Shown here: piece after piece, positions 16,803 to 25,702 of the stretch
Layout of the letters: each line of letters starts with the position of its first letter
Numbering within the stretch: position 1 is the first letter of the stretch
Assembly (NCBI RefSeq): GCF_000154225.1
Contig: NZ_DS264586.1
Coordinates: 1,952,527-2,016,526 of the forward strand
Length of the DNA: 64,000 nt
Direction of reading: 5' to 3'
Origin: Schaalia dentiphila ATCC 17982
GTDB taxonomy: Bacteria > Actinomycetota > Actinomycetes > Actinomycetales > Actinomycetaceae
Notes under the pieces: model-generated
Seen by the model: only the letters and a program-made list of their open reading frames with translations
What the model was told of the DNA's origin: nothing
The model's database searches: none
Position numbers and translations under genes: made by a program

Positions 16803-17101
16803 AATACCACACTTTTCCTTGTATCTGACCCTCCACAAGCCCTCTCAAGGAGACGACAAGTAGACAGCACGGCTTCACATGACATACCTAGGCAAACACA
16901 TTTCAACAATGATGTCAACAGTATTGCCACGTAATCCAAGCTTGTCATGTTCACACTACCTAATCACTTATGAATACCTCATAAAAGTATCCACGCTTTT
17001 ACTTGTATCTAGATGAATACAGGCGCAACTGCGGCAATCAATGAAGAAAACGATTGTTTACCACCTCATGCAGATTACGGAGTGGTGCCATGAAAAAGGA
17101 C
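16803..17101. other. AT-rich intergenic region upstream of the satD-like gene
   Basis: About 300 bases, clearly poorer in GC than the flanks, with no gene I can support. It holds a 16-base direct repeat with 14 identities, ACTTTTCCTTGTATCT (16811-16826) and GCTTTTACTTGTATCT (16995-17010). It also holds an inverted repeat TTATGA / TCATAA (16968-16984). The promoter of the satD/DUF3307 pair should be here. Confidence 0.5.
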
Positions 17102-18418
17102 TCAATACCCCATCAATTCGCGGGTCACATAGTCGGCGAGCAGCCTGCCACGCAGCGTGAGAATCACCCGTCCCCCGAGGGCGGCGGCACCATCAATGAG
17201 GCCGTCCGCGATCAGCGCGGCAACACGCCCACCCGAGACCGCACCAGCCCCCAGAGCCGCCCCGGCCTCGTCCGCCTGCCGAGTCCCTGGCAGGCCGGCC
17301 AACTCGATCCCCTCGGACGTGCGCACGCCCAACATGACGCGTTCAAGCTCGCGCGTATCCTCGTCCAAGATCTCCCCCGCGTAGGCAGGGGAACGCCCAT
17401 CGCGCAGCCGTGCGGCGTACGCGGCGGGGTTCTTGACGTTCCACCAGCGCATACACCCCACGTGGGAATGCGCCCCGGGGCCCAGGCCCCACCAATCCCA
17501 ATCGCGCCAGTAGGCAAGGTTGTGCGCCGACGCGTGCGCGTAGAACGTGGACGGGCGCCCCGAGGTCAGGTCCGCGTCGGTCGTGCGCGCAAAATTGGAG
17601 ATCTCGTACCACGCGTACCCGGCCTCACTGAGGAGGACATCGGCAAGCTCGTACTTGGCGGCCTCGTCGTCCGGATCCGGGGTCGGGAGTTCTCCCCTGG
17701 CGACCTGCCCGCCCATCTTGGTTCCCCCCTCGACGACGAGGGCGTACGCGCTGATGTGGTCGGTCTCGTAGGACAGGGCGGCGCGCAGAGACGTCTCCCA
17801 GTCGGCGAAGCTCTCCCCTGGCGTGCCATAGATAAGATCGACGGACGTCGACAGGCCCGCTTCCTTCGCCCATTGGACGACGAGGGGCACCCGCTCGGGC
17901 GTGTGGGTGCGGTCCAGAGTTTTGAGGATCGCGGGGACCGCAGACTGCATGCCGAAAGAGACACGCGTAAAACCCGCGTCGGCCAGCTGCACCAGCCCCT
18001 GGCGCGTCACCGTGTCGGGATTGGCCTCGAGGGTCACCTCTGCGCCGGGCGCGATACCGATGCGCTCACGCAGGCCCGTCAGGATCTCGGCGAGCTCGGC
18101 AGTATCGAGCATCGTCGGAGTGCCTCCACCAAAAAAGACGGTCTCAGCCTCGCGCACGGGCAGCCCGGACTCAGCCATGACGCGAGCTGCCAGCGAGGCC
18201 TCGGCCAAGACCGACGGAGCGTAGTCCCCCACCTGGGCACCCGGGCCGAAACCCACCGTGTAGGTATTGAAGTCACAATACCCACAGCGCACGCGACAAA
18301 ACGGCACGTGCACGTACAGGGAGAGCGGACGCCGGGCCTCCACCTCGACGAGGCCGGGGTCCAGAGCACCGTCATCCGGCCAGCGCTGACCGTCTGGCTG
18401 CGCGGGGCTCACGAGCAC
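17102..18418 (-). CDS. hemW: Radical SAM heme chaperone HemW
   Basis: Related to oxygen-independent coproporphyrinogen oxidase, but HemW proteins deliver heme rather than oxidise the porphyrin. 438 residues from a GTG. The cluster cysteines are in PFCRVRCGYCDFNTY (C-x3-C-x2-C). FFGGGTPTML, LEANPDTV and RVSFGMQS follow in order, and SVDLIYGTPGE completes the fold. The wide N-terminus lacks the extra features of true HemN. It follows trmB with a 42-base gap. It contains two copies of the ACGAGGCCGGGG word (17260-17271 and 18348-18359). Confidence 0.93.
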   Translation of the reverse strand: MLVSPAQPDGQRWPDDGALDPGLVEVEARRPLSLYVHVPFCRVRCGYCDFNTYTVGFGPGAQVGDYAPSVLAEASLAARVMAESGLPVREAETVFFGGGTPTMLDTAELAEILTGLRERIGIAPGAEVTLEANPDTVTRQGLVQLADAGFTRVSFGMQSAVPAILKTLDRTHTPERVPLVVQWAKEAGLSTSVDLIYGTPGESFADWETSLRAALSYETDHISAYALVVEGGTKMGGQVARGELPTPDPDDEAAKYELADVLLSEAGYAWYEISNFARTTDADLTSGRPSTFYAHASAHNLAYWRDWDWWGLGPGAHSHVGCMRWWNVKNPAAYAARLRDGRSPAYAGEILDEDTRELERVMLGVRTSEGIELAGLPGTRQADEAGAALGAGAVSGGRVAALIADGLIDGAAALGGRVILTLRGRLLADYVTRELMGY

Positions 18419-18460
18419 CCTCCCACCAGCGAACAGGCGGCGCCGGACGTCATGCCAGCC

Positions 18461-19303
18461 TCAGCCACGCGGACGGCGAATACCGACAATGTCGTGGGCA
18501 TGGCGGCCCGCATCGATACCTCGGGTCTCAAAGTGCGTGACGACGCGCCCCTCAAAGCGGGGGGCGAATCCGCCACGCTGCGGCTGCGGATCCTCCGGGT
18601 CCAGACGCTCTCCCGCATACGGGTTCTCGAAGAATTCGCACGCTTCGATGACGTCGCGCATCTGCCAGGCGTAGTCGTCCCAGTCGGTGGCCAGGCGCCA
18701 CATTCCCCCGTCGCGCAGCAGGCGCGCGACCTCGCGCGCGAAGGAATCGGAGACGAGGCGACGCTTGCGATGTCGAGCCTTACGCCACGGGTCGGGGAAG
18801 AAGGTCCAGACCTCGTCCAGGCACGCGTCCTCCAGCATGATCGGCAGCGCCTGGGCAGCGTCGGCCTCGATGACGCGGATATTGTCCACGCCAGCCTCGA
18901 CCGCCTTGGAGACAAGCTTGGCGATACCCGGAACCCAGACCTCAAGGGCCAGGAAGTTGCGCTCAGGATGAGCGTCCGCCGCGGCGACGATCTGTTCGCC
19001 CGTGCCCGAGCCAATCTCGAGCGTCACGGGCGCGCTGCGCCCAAAGAGCTCGGCCAGATCGAGCGTAAAATCCTCCGCGACCGTCGTGTAGCCGACGCCG
19101 CGACGCGGCTCCACCACGTAGCGATGCGCGTGGGCCTCCCACGTGCGGACGAGGTTCGCAGGCAGCTCGCGCGTACGCCTCGTGAAAGACTTCGTGCGGC
19201 TCATGAAGACCGTACCCTCGGGGGCCTCGCCCGGACGGCGATCCGCTCGCTGGCCGACGGGAGCGTGACCCTCCACGGCCTCGTTCATCTGATCCCCGCT
19301 CAC
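18461..19303 (-). CDS. trmB: tRNA (guanine46-N7)-methyltransferase
   Basis: SAM-dependent methylation of G46 in the tRNA variable loop. 280 residues. [20 protein letters not shown] is the SAM-binding loop. [17 protein letters not shown] is the diagnostic catalytic motif. The GTG start overlaps the lepA stop by 4 bases (GTGA), and an ATG five codons later is an alternative. The first 33 residues are poorly conserved. The start region contains the variant word ACGAGGCCGTGG on the opposite strand (19273-19284). Confidence 0.94.
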   Translation of the reverse strand: MSGDQMNEAVEGHAPVGQRADRRPGEAPEGTVFMSRTKSFTRRTRELPANLVRTWEAHAHRYVVEPRRGVGYTTVAEDFTLDLAELFGRSAPVTLEIGSGTGEQIVAAADAHPERNFLALEVWVPGIAKLVSKAVEAGVDNIRVIEADAAQALPIMLEDACLDEVWTFFPDPWRKARHRKRRLVSDSFAREVARLLRDGGMWRLATDWDDYAWQMRDVIEACEFFENPYAGERLDPEDPQPQRGGFAPRFEGRVVTHFETRGIDAGRHAHDIVGIRRPRG

Positions 19304-21156
19304 TTCTTGCCCGTCGGAACATCAGAGGTCAGAGCCGCGATGAAGGCTTCCTGCGGCACGTCGACACGACCGATGGACTTCATGCGCTTCTTGCCTTCCT
19401 TCTGCTTCTCGAGCAGCTTGCGCTTGCGGCTGATGTCGCCGCCGTAGCACTTGGCGAGCATGTCCTTACGCAGGGCCTTAATGGTCTCACGAGCGATGAC
19501 GCGCGCACCGACAGCGGCCTGGACCGGAATCTCGAACTGCTGACGGGGAATGAGCTCCTTCAGGCGCTTCGTCATGCGCTGACCGTAGTTGTAGGCGCCG
19601 TCGCGATGAACGATCGCGCTGAAGGCGTCGACGCGGTCACCGTTGAGCAGGATATCGACCTTGACGAGGTCGGCGCTCTGCTCACCGCTCTCCTGGTAGT
19701 CCAGCGAGGCGTAGCCGCGCGTGCGGGACTTGAGCTGATCGAAGAAGTCGAAGACGATCTCAGCAAGGGGCAGCTGGTAGTGCAGCTCTACGCGGTCCTC
19801 GCTCAGGTAGTCCATGCCCTGCATCGAGCCGCGGCGTTCCTGGCACAGCTCCATGATGGTGCCCGTGAACTCGGTGGGCGTCAGGATCGTCGCGTTGACG
19901 ACAGGCTCGCGCACCTCGGAAATCTTTCCTTCGGGGAACTCGCTCGGGTTATCAACGCGCACCTCGGTGCCATCCTCCATCACAACGCGGTAGACGACGT
20001 TCGGGGCAGTCGCGATGAGGTCAAGGTTGAACTCTCGCTCCAGACGCTCGCGAATGATCTCCAGGTGGAGCAGTCCGAGGAAGCCGCAGCGAAAGCCGAA
20101 GCCGAGGGCTGCGGAGGATTCGGGCTCGAAGGTCAGCGCCGCGTCGTTGAGCTGGAGGCGCTCGAGGGCGTCGCGCAGGTCCGGGAAGTCCGATCCGTCG
20201 ACTGGGTAGATGCCGGAGAAGACCATCGGGTTAGGGTCGCGGTAGCCCTCAAGGGGCTCGGTTGCGCCGCGCACCTGGCTGGTGACGGTGTCGCCGACGC
20301 GGGACTGACGAACGTCCTTCACGCCCGTGATCAGGTAGCCGACCTCTCCGGCGCCGATGCCCTCGTCAGGCTTCGGCTCGGGCGAAATGACGCCCAGCTC
20401 CAGGAGTTCGTGGGTGGCGCCCGTCGACATCATGCGCACGCGCTGACGGGTCGACAGAACGCCGTCGACGACACGCACGTAGGTGACGACGCCGCGGTAC
20501 GTGTCGTACACGGAGTCAAAAATCATCGCGCGCGTCGGGGCGTCGGGGGCTCCCTCGGGGGCCGGGACGACTTCGACGATGCGGTCGAGGAGCTCCTCGA
20601 CGCCCTCGCCGGTCTTGCCGGAGACCTTCAGGACCTCGCTCTCGTCGCAGCCGATCAGCTGAGCGACCTCGTGCGCATACTTCTCGGGCTGGGCACCCGG
20701 CAGGTCGATCTTGTTGAGGACCGGGATGATCGCAAGGTCATTCTCGAGGGCCAGGTACAGGTTCGCGAGCGTCTGGGCCTCGATGCCCTGCGCAGCGTCG
20801 ATAAGGAGGACCGCACCCTCGCACGCCGCCAGGGAGCGGGAGACCTCGTATGTGAAGTCCACGTGACCGGGCGTGTCAATCATGTTGAGCGCGTAGGGGG
20901 TGCCCTCGTGTGCCCACGGCATGCGCACCGCCTGGCTTTTGATCGTGATTCCGCGTTCGCGCTCGATGTCCATGCGATCGAGGTACTGGTCGCGCATCTC
21001 GCGCGCCTCGACGACGCCGGTCAGCTGGAGCATACGGTCCGCGAGCGTCGACTTCCCATGATCGATATGGGCGATGATGCAGAAATTACGGATCTGCCCC
21101 TGCGGGGTATGGGCCGGGCGAATCTGCGCCTGCTGCTCGGGCGTGGGGATGGGCAC
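19300..21156 (-). CDS. lepA: Elongation factor 4 (back-translocating GTPase LepA)
   Basis: Ribosome-associated translational GTPase. 618 residues from the GTG at 21154-21156. I choose this start because a full GGAGG lies 5 bases before it and the length matches the family; the frame is open 31 codons further upstream. G1 [11 protein letters not shown]2 ITIK, G3 DTPGHVD and G4 NKIDLPGA are all present. The C-terminal tail ends in [20 protein letters not shown], specific to LepA. First gene of lepA-trmB-hemW. Confidence 0.97.
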   Translation of the reverse strand: MPIPTPEQQAQIRPAHTPQGQIRNFCIIAHIDHGKSTLADRMLQLTGVVEAREMRDQYLDRMDIERERGITIKSQAVRMPWAHEGTPYALNMIDTPGHVDFTYEVSRSLAACEGAVLLIDAAQGIEAQTLANLYLALENDLAIIPVLNKIDLPGAQPEKYAHEVAQLIGCDESEVLKVSGKTGEGVEELLDRIVEVVPAPEGAPDAPTRAMIFDSVYDTYRGVVTYVRVVDGVLSTRQRVRMMSTGATHELLELGVISPEPKPDEGIGAGEVGYLITGVKDVRQSRVGDTVTSQVRGATEPLEGYRDPNPMVFSGIYPVDGSDFPDLRDALERLQLNDAALTFEPESSAALGFGFRCGFLGLLHLEIIRERLEREFNLDLIATAPNVVYRVVMEDGTEVRVDNPSEFPEGKISEVREPVVNATILTPTEFTGTIMELCQERRGSMQGMDYLSEDRVELHYQLPLAEIVFDFFDQLKSRTRGYASLDYQESGEQSADLVKVDILLNGDRVDAFSAIVHRDGAYNYGQRMTKRLKELIPRQQFEIPVQAAVGARVIARETIKALRKDMLAKCYGGDISRKRKLLEKQKEGKKRMKSIGRVDVPQEAFIAALTSDVPTGKK

Positions 21157-21273
21157 GTGAACCTCCGTGAAGTCGTTAACCTCCTTATCGTCCCATTGTC
21201 GTAGGCGTTTGTGCCAGTTCAGGCGCGGGAAGTCGCGCACAGTGGCCACGCCTCACACCTTTTATTTCTCTCC

Positions 21274-22290
21274 TCATTCCCCTCCTCCGCTCTCTCCACG
21301 CTCCGACTCGGCAAGGAGCGCCGCAGCTTCGCTGAAGTCGCATTCTTCCCAGTCATCGGGGTGGTCGTCTCGGAGCTTGCGGGCGATCGACATGGCCCGC
21401 CCCTCATCTCCGCGCAGCGTCGCGAGAGTCAGTAGGATCGTGCGAATACGGGCGGTCATCGGATCTCGATCCCCCAGGTACCTACGGCAGTCCTCGGCCA
21501 GAACCGTCCAGAGGTCCTCACCCGCGTCCCGATCCCCGCCCATCCAGGTGTTGCGCGCAATCTCGTTGCGCAGCCGCAGGACGCGCCAGTCACCGTGGTC
21601 CGCAACGGTCAGCAGAGCGTCCATGTTGCGCTCGTAGAGGGCAATGGCCTCGTCGTAGCAGCGATCAGCAGAGAGGACCTCGGCGAGGTTGTCGCGCACC
21701 GTCAGCAGCGTCATGTCGGACTCCTCGCGCTGCTCCTCCAACTCCGACAGGAGCTCGCGGTACACGCGCGCAGCCTTCTTCCATTTGCCCGTATACTTCC
21801 ACGGCATCGCGGAGTTATTGCGGATGGCGATGGAGATATCAGGGTCGAGGCCTGGGCAGTGCTTCATATCGGCTAGGAGAGCCGAGAACTTGCGGATTGC
21901 CATATCGTGCTGACCGAGGATGGCAAGCCAGTAGGCTTCTGAATTTCGCATCATCAGGATCAGCGGATGACAGCGCTCCAGGTATCTCTCCCCCAGCCGC
22001 GCAGCCTCGGCGGCCAGCTTCCGACACTGTCCATAGGATCCGAGAGCCGCGTACCAGTCAATGCAGAGCTTGGCGGCCTCCAGACGCAGTTCGACAGGAG
22101 CTCCCTCTTCTCGATAAGCCTCGAGGCCGCAGTCAAGCGCCTTGTCCACATTGCCCGCGGCCCCGCAGCGCACCGACTCATGAATCGAGGACCGCGCCCT
22201 CGTCGCGCTCGTATTGCTCCCCTCGGACGTACCACCCCCTGCCAGTGCATCCAGAGAAACAATCGGTCCGTGCATCGTTGCAGTCAACAT
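21274..22290 (-). CDS. Tetratricopeptide-repeat protein
   Basis: 338 residues starting at MLTATMHG (ATG at 22288-22290, ribosome-binding site AAAGG). After a 40-residue low-complexity N-terminus, the protein is helical repeat throughout, with several TPR-like units, e.g. YAALGSYGQCRKLAAEAARL, AILGQHDMAIRKFSALLADM, GKWKKAARVYRELLSELEEQ and LSADRCYDEAIALYERNMDA. No signal peptide or enzymatic motif, so it is probably a cytosolic scaffold or regulator. Partner unknown. It is divergent from the PemK-family gene, and the shared gap holds two DnaA-box-like sites. Confidence 0.75.
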   Translation of the reverse strand: MLTATMHGPIVSLDALAGGGTSEGSNTSATRARSSIHESVRCGAAGNVDKALDCGLEAYREEGAPVELRLEAAKLCIDWYAALGSYGQCRKLAAEAARLGERYLERCHPLILMMRNSEAYWLAILGQHDMAIRKFSALLADMKHCPGLDPDISIAIRNNSAMPWKYTGKWKKAARVYRELLSELEEQREESDMTLLTVRDNLAEVLSADRCYDEAIALYERNMDALLTVADHGDWRVLRLRNEIARNTWMGGDRDAGEDLWTVLAEDCRRYLGDRDPMTARIRTILLTLATLRGDEGRAMSIARKLRDDHPDDWEECDFSEAAALLAESERGESGGGE

Positions 22291-22381
22291 CGTCGTCGCC
22301 TTTCTATTGTTGCGTGTGCACCTGCGAACAACGACAGAGTGACACCTCCTGTTATGCACTGTCACGCGCTATCACGAAGCC

Positions 22382-22420
22382 TGTGGATAACTCACGATCG
22401 GCGTAGGGTCCTGTGGATAA
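22382..22420. promoter_or_regulatory. Two DnaA-box-like sites, 30 bp apart
   Basis: TGTGGATAA at 22382-22390 and again at 22412-22420. Both are perfect matches to the reverse of the DnaA box TTATCCACA and have the same orientation, with a spacing of 30 bases (about three helical turns). They lie in the gap between the TPR gene and the PemK-family gene, 36-74 bases before the latter's ATG. Confidence 0.6.
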
Positions 22421-22455
22421 AACACGCTCATCAACGCCTGCCGTATGCTGGTCCC

Positions 22456-23094
22456 ATGAACTCAATCGTCAGGGGCATCATCAACTTCCTCATCGGCGTC
22501 ATCTCCGGCACCACAGAGGAGGCGCAGAAGAACACCACGACCACCAAGACGGGGCAGCGTCAGTCGACCAAGAAGTCGACTCCCAAGCCGCGTTCGTCCT
22601 CGTCTTCTTCCGCGCGTTCCGACTCCCAGCACCGCTACGAGGATCCGGCGACCTCGAATCGCCCCCAGACCTCGATCCGAGAAGCGAGCATCGCCGAGGC
22701 GCTCGCCCACGCCTCGTACACGCCCGTCATGGACGGCGACGCGGATCCCGGCGAGGTCGTGTGGACCTGGGTGCCCTACCAGGAAGACTCCTCGGTCGGC
22801 AAGGACCGCCCGGCCGTCGTCATCGGCGCGCAGGGCGAAGGTGTCTACCTCCTACAGCTGACCAGCAAGGACCACACGCGCGACGCCGCCCAGGAGGCCG
22901 CCGCCGGACGCTACTGGCTCGACATCGGTGCGGGCGACTGGGACTCAAAGGGCCGTCCCTCCGAGGTGCGCCTCGACCGGGCTCTGTGGGTCAAGGCCAC
23001 CGACGTGCGCCGCGAAGGCTCAATCCTGCCCAAGGCAACCTGGCAGCTCATCGTCGACGCCCTCAAGGAGCACTACCGCACGCACGGCGACTGA
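22456..23094 (+). CDS. PemK/MazF-family protein, membrane-proximal actinobacterial type
   Basis: 212 residues. A hydrophobic N-terminus (about residues 1-20, SIVRGIINFLIGVIS) is followed by a basic, serine-rich linker. From about residue 95 there is a PemK-like barrel: GEVVWTWVPYQEDSSVGKDRPAVVIG, then a late SILPKATWQLIVDALKEHY. Typical MazF toxins are about 110 residues with an antitoxin gene just upstream. Here no antitoxin gene is present and the protein is twice that length, so a free-standing toxin is doubtful. The related actinobacterial proteins have no proven role. The ATG has only a weak ribosome-binding site. Confidence 0.72.
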   Translation: MNSIVRGIINFLIGVISGTTEEAQKNTTTTKTGQRQSTKKSTPKPRSSSSSSARSDSQHRYEDPATSNRPQTSIREASIAEALAHASYTPVMDGDADPGEVVWTWVPYQEDSSVGKDRPAVVIGAQGEGVYLLQLTSKDHTRDAAQEAAAGRYWLDIGAGDWDSKGRPSEVRLDRALWVKATDVRREGSILPKATWQLIVDALKEHYRTHGD

Positions 23095-23120
23095 CACCTC
23101 CGACACGTGACCGACCTTAC

Positions 23121-23138
23121 GAGGCGCGAGAACGCCTC
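23121..23138 (+). terminator. Short hairpin after the PemK-family gene
   Basis: GAGGCG-CGAGAA-CGCCTC, 27 bases after the stop codon. Six-base stem and no T-run, so weak. Confidence 0.4.
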
Positions 23139-23144
23139 GGGGTA

Positions 23145-23172
23145 TGACGAAAAGGCCCCGCCCTGGTATGAT
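23145..23172 (+). promoter_or_regulatory. Probable rpsT promoter
   Basis: TGACGA (23145-23150), a 16-base spacer and TATGAT (23167-23172) make a sigma-70-like promoter. It would leave a GC-rich leader of about 130 bases before rpsT, long enough for control by structure; I could not define a fold by eye. Confidence 0.45.
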
Positions 23173-23306
23173 CGGTCGTTGGACTCCCGGCCTGGTCGGG
23201 CAGGGGGTCTGGTTAGGACCGTTTGCGGGTGTCCCCACGCCTAAGTCCCGGTCTTGACACAGCCCTCACCGACCCTGTCAGACATACATCAAGGAGAAAT
23301 CCGACT

Positions 23307-23573
23307 GTGGCAAACATTAAGTCCCAGAAGAAGCGCATTCTGACCAACGAGAAGCGCCGCGTTCGTAACCAGTCCGTGAAGTCCGAGCTGAAGACCCTGG
23401 TCCGTCGGACCCGCGAGGCCGTTGAGGCCGGCGACAAGGAGAAGGCTCTCGCTGCACTGCGCGTTGCTTCGCGCAAGCTGGACGTCGCCGTTTCCAAGGG
23501 CGTCATCCACAAGAACCAGGCTGCGAACCGCAAGTCCAAGCTTGCTCGTCGCGTCGCCTCGCTCGGTGACTGA
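23307..23573 (+). CDS. rpsT: 30S ribosomal protein S20
   Basis: 88 residues from a GTG that follows AAGGAGAAATCC. Begins [20 protein letters not shown] and ends [20 protein letters not shown], the full S20 sequence; highly basic and helical. Single-gene transcript with its own terminator. Confidence 0.98.
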   Translation: MANIKSQKKRILTNEKRRVRNQSVKSELKTLVRRTREAVEAGDKEKALAALRVASRKLDVAVSKGVIHKNQAANRKSKLARRVASLGD

Positions 23574-23596
23574 GCGCGAACGATAGTTTGACGTGA

Positions 23597-23623
23597 AGCG
23601 GGCCGCCCACTGGACGGCCCGCT
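23597..23623 (+). terminator. rpsT terminator
   Basis: Perfect 9-bp stem AGCGGGCCG (23597-23605) / CGGCCCGCT (23615-23623) followed by TTCG, 23 bases after the rpsT stop. Confidence 0.75.
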
Positions 23624-23717
23624 TTCGTATACCCGCTCCCCCGCACGCTTGTAGGAGCGGTCAACACACCCACCCCGATCACTCCCCCACGCTCCGGTGC
23701 CAGGCGCGCATAACGAA

Positions 23718-23747
23718 GCCCCGACCTCGTCGAAACGAGGCCGGGGC
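23718..23747. terminator. Hairpin carrying the ACGAGGCCGGGG word
   Basis: GCCCCGACCTCGT (23718-23730) and ACGAGGCCGGGGC (23735-23747) pair with one A-C mismatch around a 4-base loop. It lies at the 3' end of the ABC exporter operon (minus strand) and converges with rpsT. Confidence 0.65.
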
Positions 23748-23766
23748 AAACGCAATCGTTGAGCGC

Positions 23767-25701
23767 TTACTCGAGCTCGAAGGCGCCCGTGTAGAGCTGG
23801 TAGTACACGCCCTTCTGGGCGATCAGATCGTCGTGGCTACCGCGCTCGATGATGCGGCCGTGGTCCAGGACCATGATCGCGTCCGAATTGCGCACCGTCG
23901 AGAGGCGGTGGGCAATCACGAAGACCGTACGCCCCTCCATGAGGTTGTCCATGCCCTGCTGCACGAGGGCCTCGGTACGCGTGTCGATCGAGGAGGTCGC
24001 CTCATCGAGGATCATCGCCGGCGGATCGGCCACGGCGGCGCGCGCAATCGACAGGAGCTGAGCCTGGCCCTGCGAGAGGTTCGAGCCGTTGCCGGTCAGC
24101 ATCGTGTCGTAGCCCTCGGGCAGTCGCCGGATGAAGGAGTCCGCGTTGGCCAGCTTCGCAGCGGCGATGCACTCCTCGTCCGTGGCGTCCAGACGGCCGT
24201 AGCGGATGTTCTCCATGACCGTGCCCGTGAACAGCTTGACGTCCTGCAGGACGACGCCGAGGGAGCGACGCAGATCCGGCTTGTGGATCTTGTTGATGTT
24301 GATGCCGTCGTAGCGGATCTTGCCGTCGGCAATGTCGTAGAAGCGGTTGATCAGGTTCGTGATCGTCGTCTTGCCGGCACCCGTGGCACCGACGAAGGCG
24401 ATCTTCTGGCCGGGCTTGGCCCACAGGGAGATGTCGTGCAGGATCTGCTTCTTACCGTCGTAGGAGAAGTCGACGTCCTCCATGACGAGTTCGCCGCGCA
24501 GGCGCGTGTAGGTGACGGTGCCGTCGGCCTGGTGGGGGTGACGCCACGCCCAGATTCCCGTGCGTTCCTCGGTCGGCTCGATCGTCCCATCGGGCAGCTC
24601 GCGGGCACGCACGAGCGTCACGTAGCCCTCGTCCTCCTCGGGCTTCTGGTCGATGAGCGCGAACACGCGGCCCGCACCCGCCATCCCCAGGGCGATCATG
24701 GGGACCTGCATGGACATCTGGCCGATGGTCTGCGAGAAGTTACGGACCATGCCCAGGAAGGACACGACCACGCCGACCGTGATGACATCAACGCCAAAAA
24801 GGTGGATGTTCGGTGTCTGTTCCAGGATCATGACGCCGCCGACGATCGCGACCACGACGTACATGATGTTGCCGATGTTGCCCAGGGCAGGCATCAGCAC
24901 GTTGCCGTAGATGTTCGCCTTCTGCGAGGAGTCGAAGAGCTTCTGGTTGTACTCGACGAACTCGTCCTTGGCGTCCTGCTCGTGGTTGAAGACCTGAACG
25001 ACCTTCTGACCGTCCATCATTTCTTCGATGAAGCCTTCTTCGTCGGCGAGAGCGGCCTGCTGAGCCTTCATGAAGCGACCCGAGAGACCTCCGAGCTTTC
25101 CGGTCAGGACAGCCATGAGAGCACCCACGATGAGGACAACGAGGAAGAGCCACACGGAGTAATACAGCATCGTTCCGATTAGGACGATGATCGTCAGGCC
25201 CGACTGGATGAGCGTCGGGATAGACTGGCCGATCAGCTGGCGGATCGCGTCCGTGTCGTTGGTGAAGGTCGACATGATCGCGCCGTGCGGGTGCGTGTCG
25301 AAGAATCGCAGGGGCAGGCGCTCCATGGAGTCGAACATGTCGTCTCGCATGTGCTTGAGCGTCCCCTGCGTCACGATCGCCATGGCGCGGGTGTAGATGA
25401 AGCTGCCGATGACGCCAGCGCCAAAAATGATGCCCATCGTGACGACGAGGCGCACCAGGGTGGCGCGCACCGCGTCAAAGCCACTCTCCAGGCCCGGGGT
25501 CACGACGTTGTCGACGATCTGCTGCATGAAGATCGAGCCGACGGCCGAGGCCACGGCTGCCGTAATGATGCACACGACCGTCAGGCTGATGCGCACCGGG
25601 TAGTGGCGGAACACGTAGGCCATGAGGCGGCCGAAGGGACGCTCGATGCCCTCGAGCTTCTCGCCGTCGCTGTCAACGGGACGACCATGCATGCGTGCCA
25701 T
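23767..25701 (-). CDS. ABC exporter half-transporter, subunit 2
   Basis: Fused membrane and ATPase half of a type IV exporter, 644 residues. Six membrane segments lie in about residues 30-330. An unusual insert (GYVTLVRARELPDGTIEPTE onward) separates them from the ATPase. Walker A is GATGAGKTT, Q-loop VVLQDVKLF, signature LSQGQAQ, and Walker B AMILDEATSSID with the catalytic glutamate intact. It starts one base after the stop of subunit 1. The pair resembles heterodimeric multidrug or peptide exporters such as BmrCD/LmrCD; the substrate is unknown. Confidence 0.9.
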   Translation of the reverse strand: MARMHGRPVDSDGEKLEGIERPFGRLMAYVFRHYPVRISLTVVCIITAAVASAVGSIFMQQIVDNVVTPGLESGFDAVRATLVRLVVTMGIIFGAGVIGSFIYTRAMAIVTQGTLKHMRDDMFDSMERLPLRFFDTHPHGAIMSTFTNDTDAIRQLIGQSIPTLIQSGLTIIVLIGTMLYYSVWLFLVVLIVGALMAVLTGKLGGLSGRFMKAQQAALADEEGFIEEMMDGQKVVQVFNHEQDAKDEFVEYNQKLFDSSQKANIYGNVLMPALGNIGNIMYVVVAIVGGVMILEQTPNIHLFGVDVITVGVVVSFLGMVRNFSQTIGQMSMQVPMIALGMAGAGRVFALIDQKPEEDEGYVTLVRARELPDGTIEPTEERTGIWAWRHPHQADGTVTYTRLRGELVMEDVDFSYDGKKQILHDISLWAKPGQKIAFVGATGAGKTTITNLINRFYDIADGKIRYDGININKIHKPDLRRSLGVVLQDVKLFTGTVMENIRYGRLDATDEECIAAAKLANADSFIRRLPEGYDTMLTGNGSNLSQGQAQLLSIARAAVADPPAMILDEATSSIDTRTEALVQQGMDNLMEGRTVFVIAHRLSTVRNSDAIMVLDHGRIIERGSHDDLIAQKGVYYQLYTGAFELE

Positions 25702-25702
25702 G

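Noticed and set aside
19606..21204. 532-codon plus-strand frame opposite lepA
   Set aside because: Antisense to a universal translation factor; no ribosome-binding site or conserved sequence.
21157..21249. Longer start for lepA (31 extra codons)
   Set aside because: The extra segment is not conserved in LepA, and GGAGG lies just before the internal GTG at 21156.
23160..23260. tRNA or small structured RNA gene before rpsT
   Set aside because: GC-rich and partly self-complementary, but no tRNA-like T-loop or acceptor pairing; better explained as the rpsT leader.
23593..25182. 529-codon plus-strand frame opposite the ABC exporter
   Set aside because: Antisense shadow that also crosses a terminator; the His/Asp-rich product is characteristic of reverse-read transporter genes.
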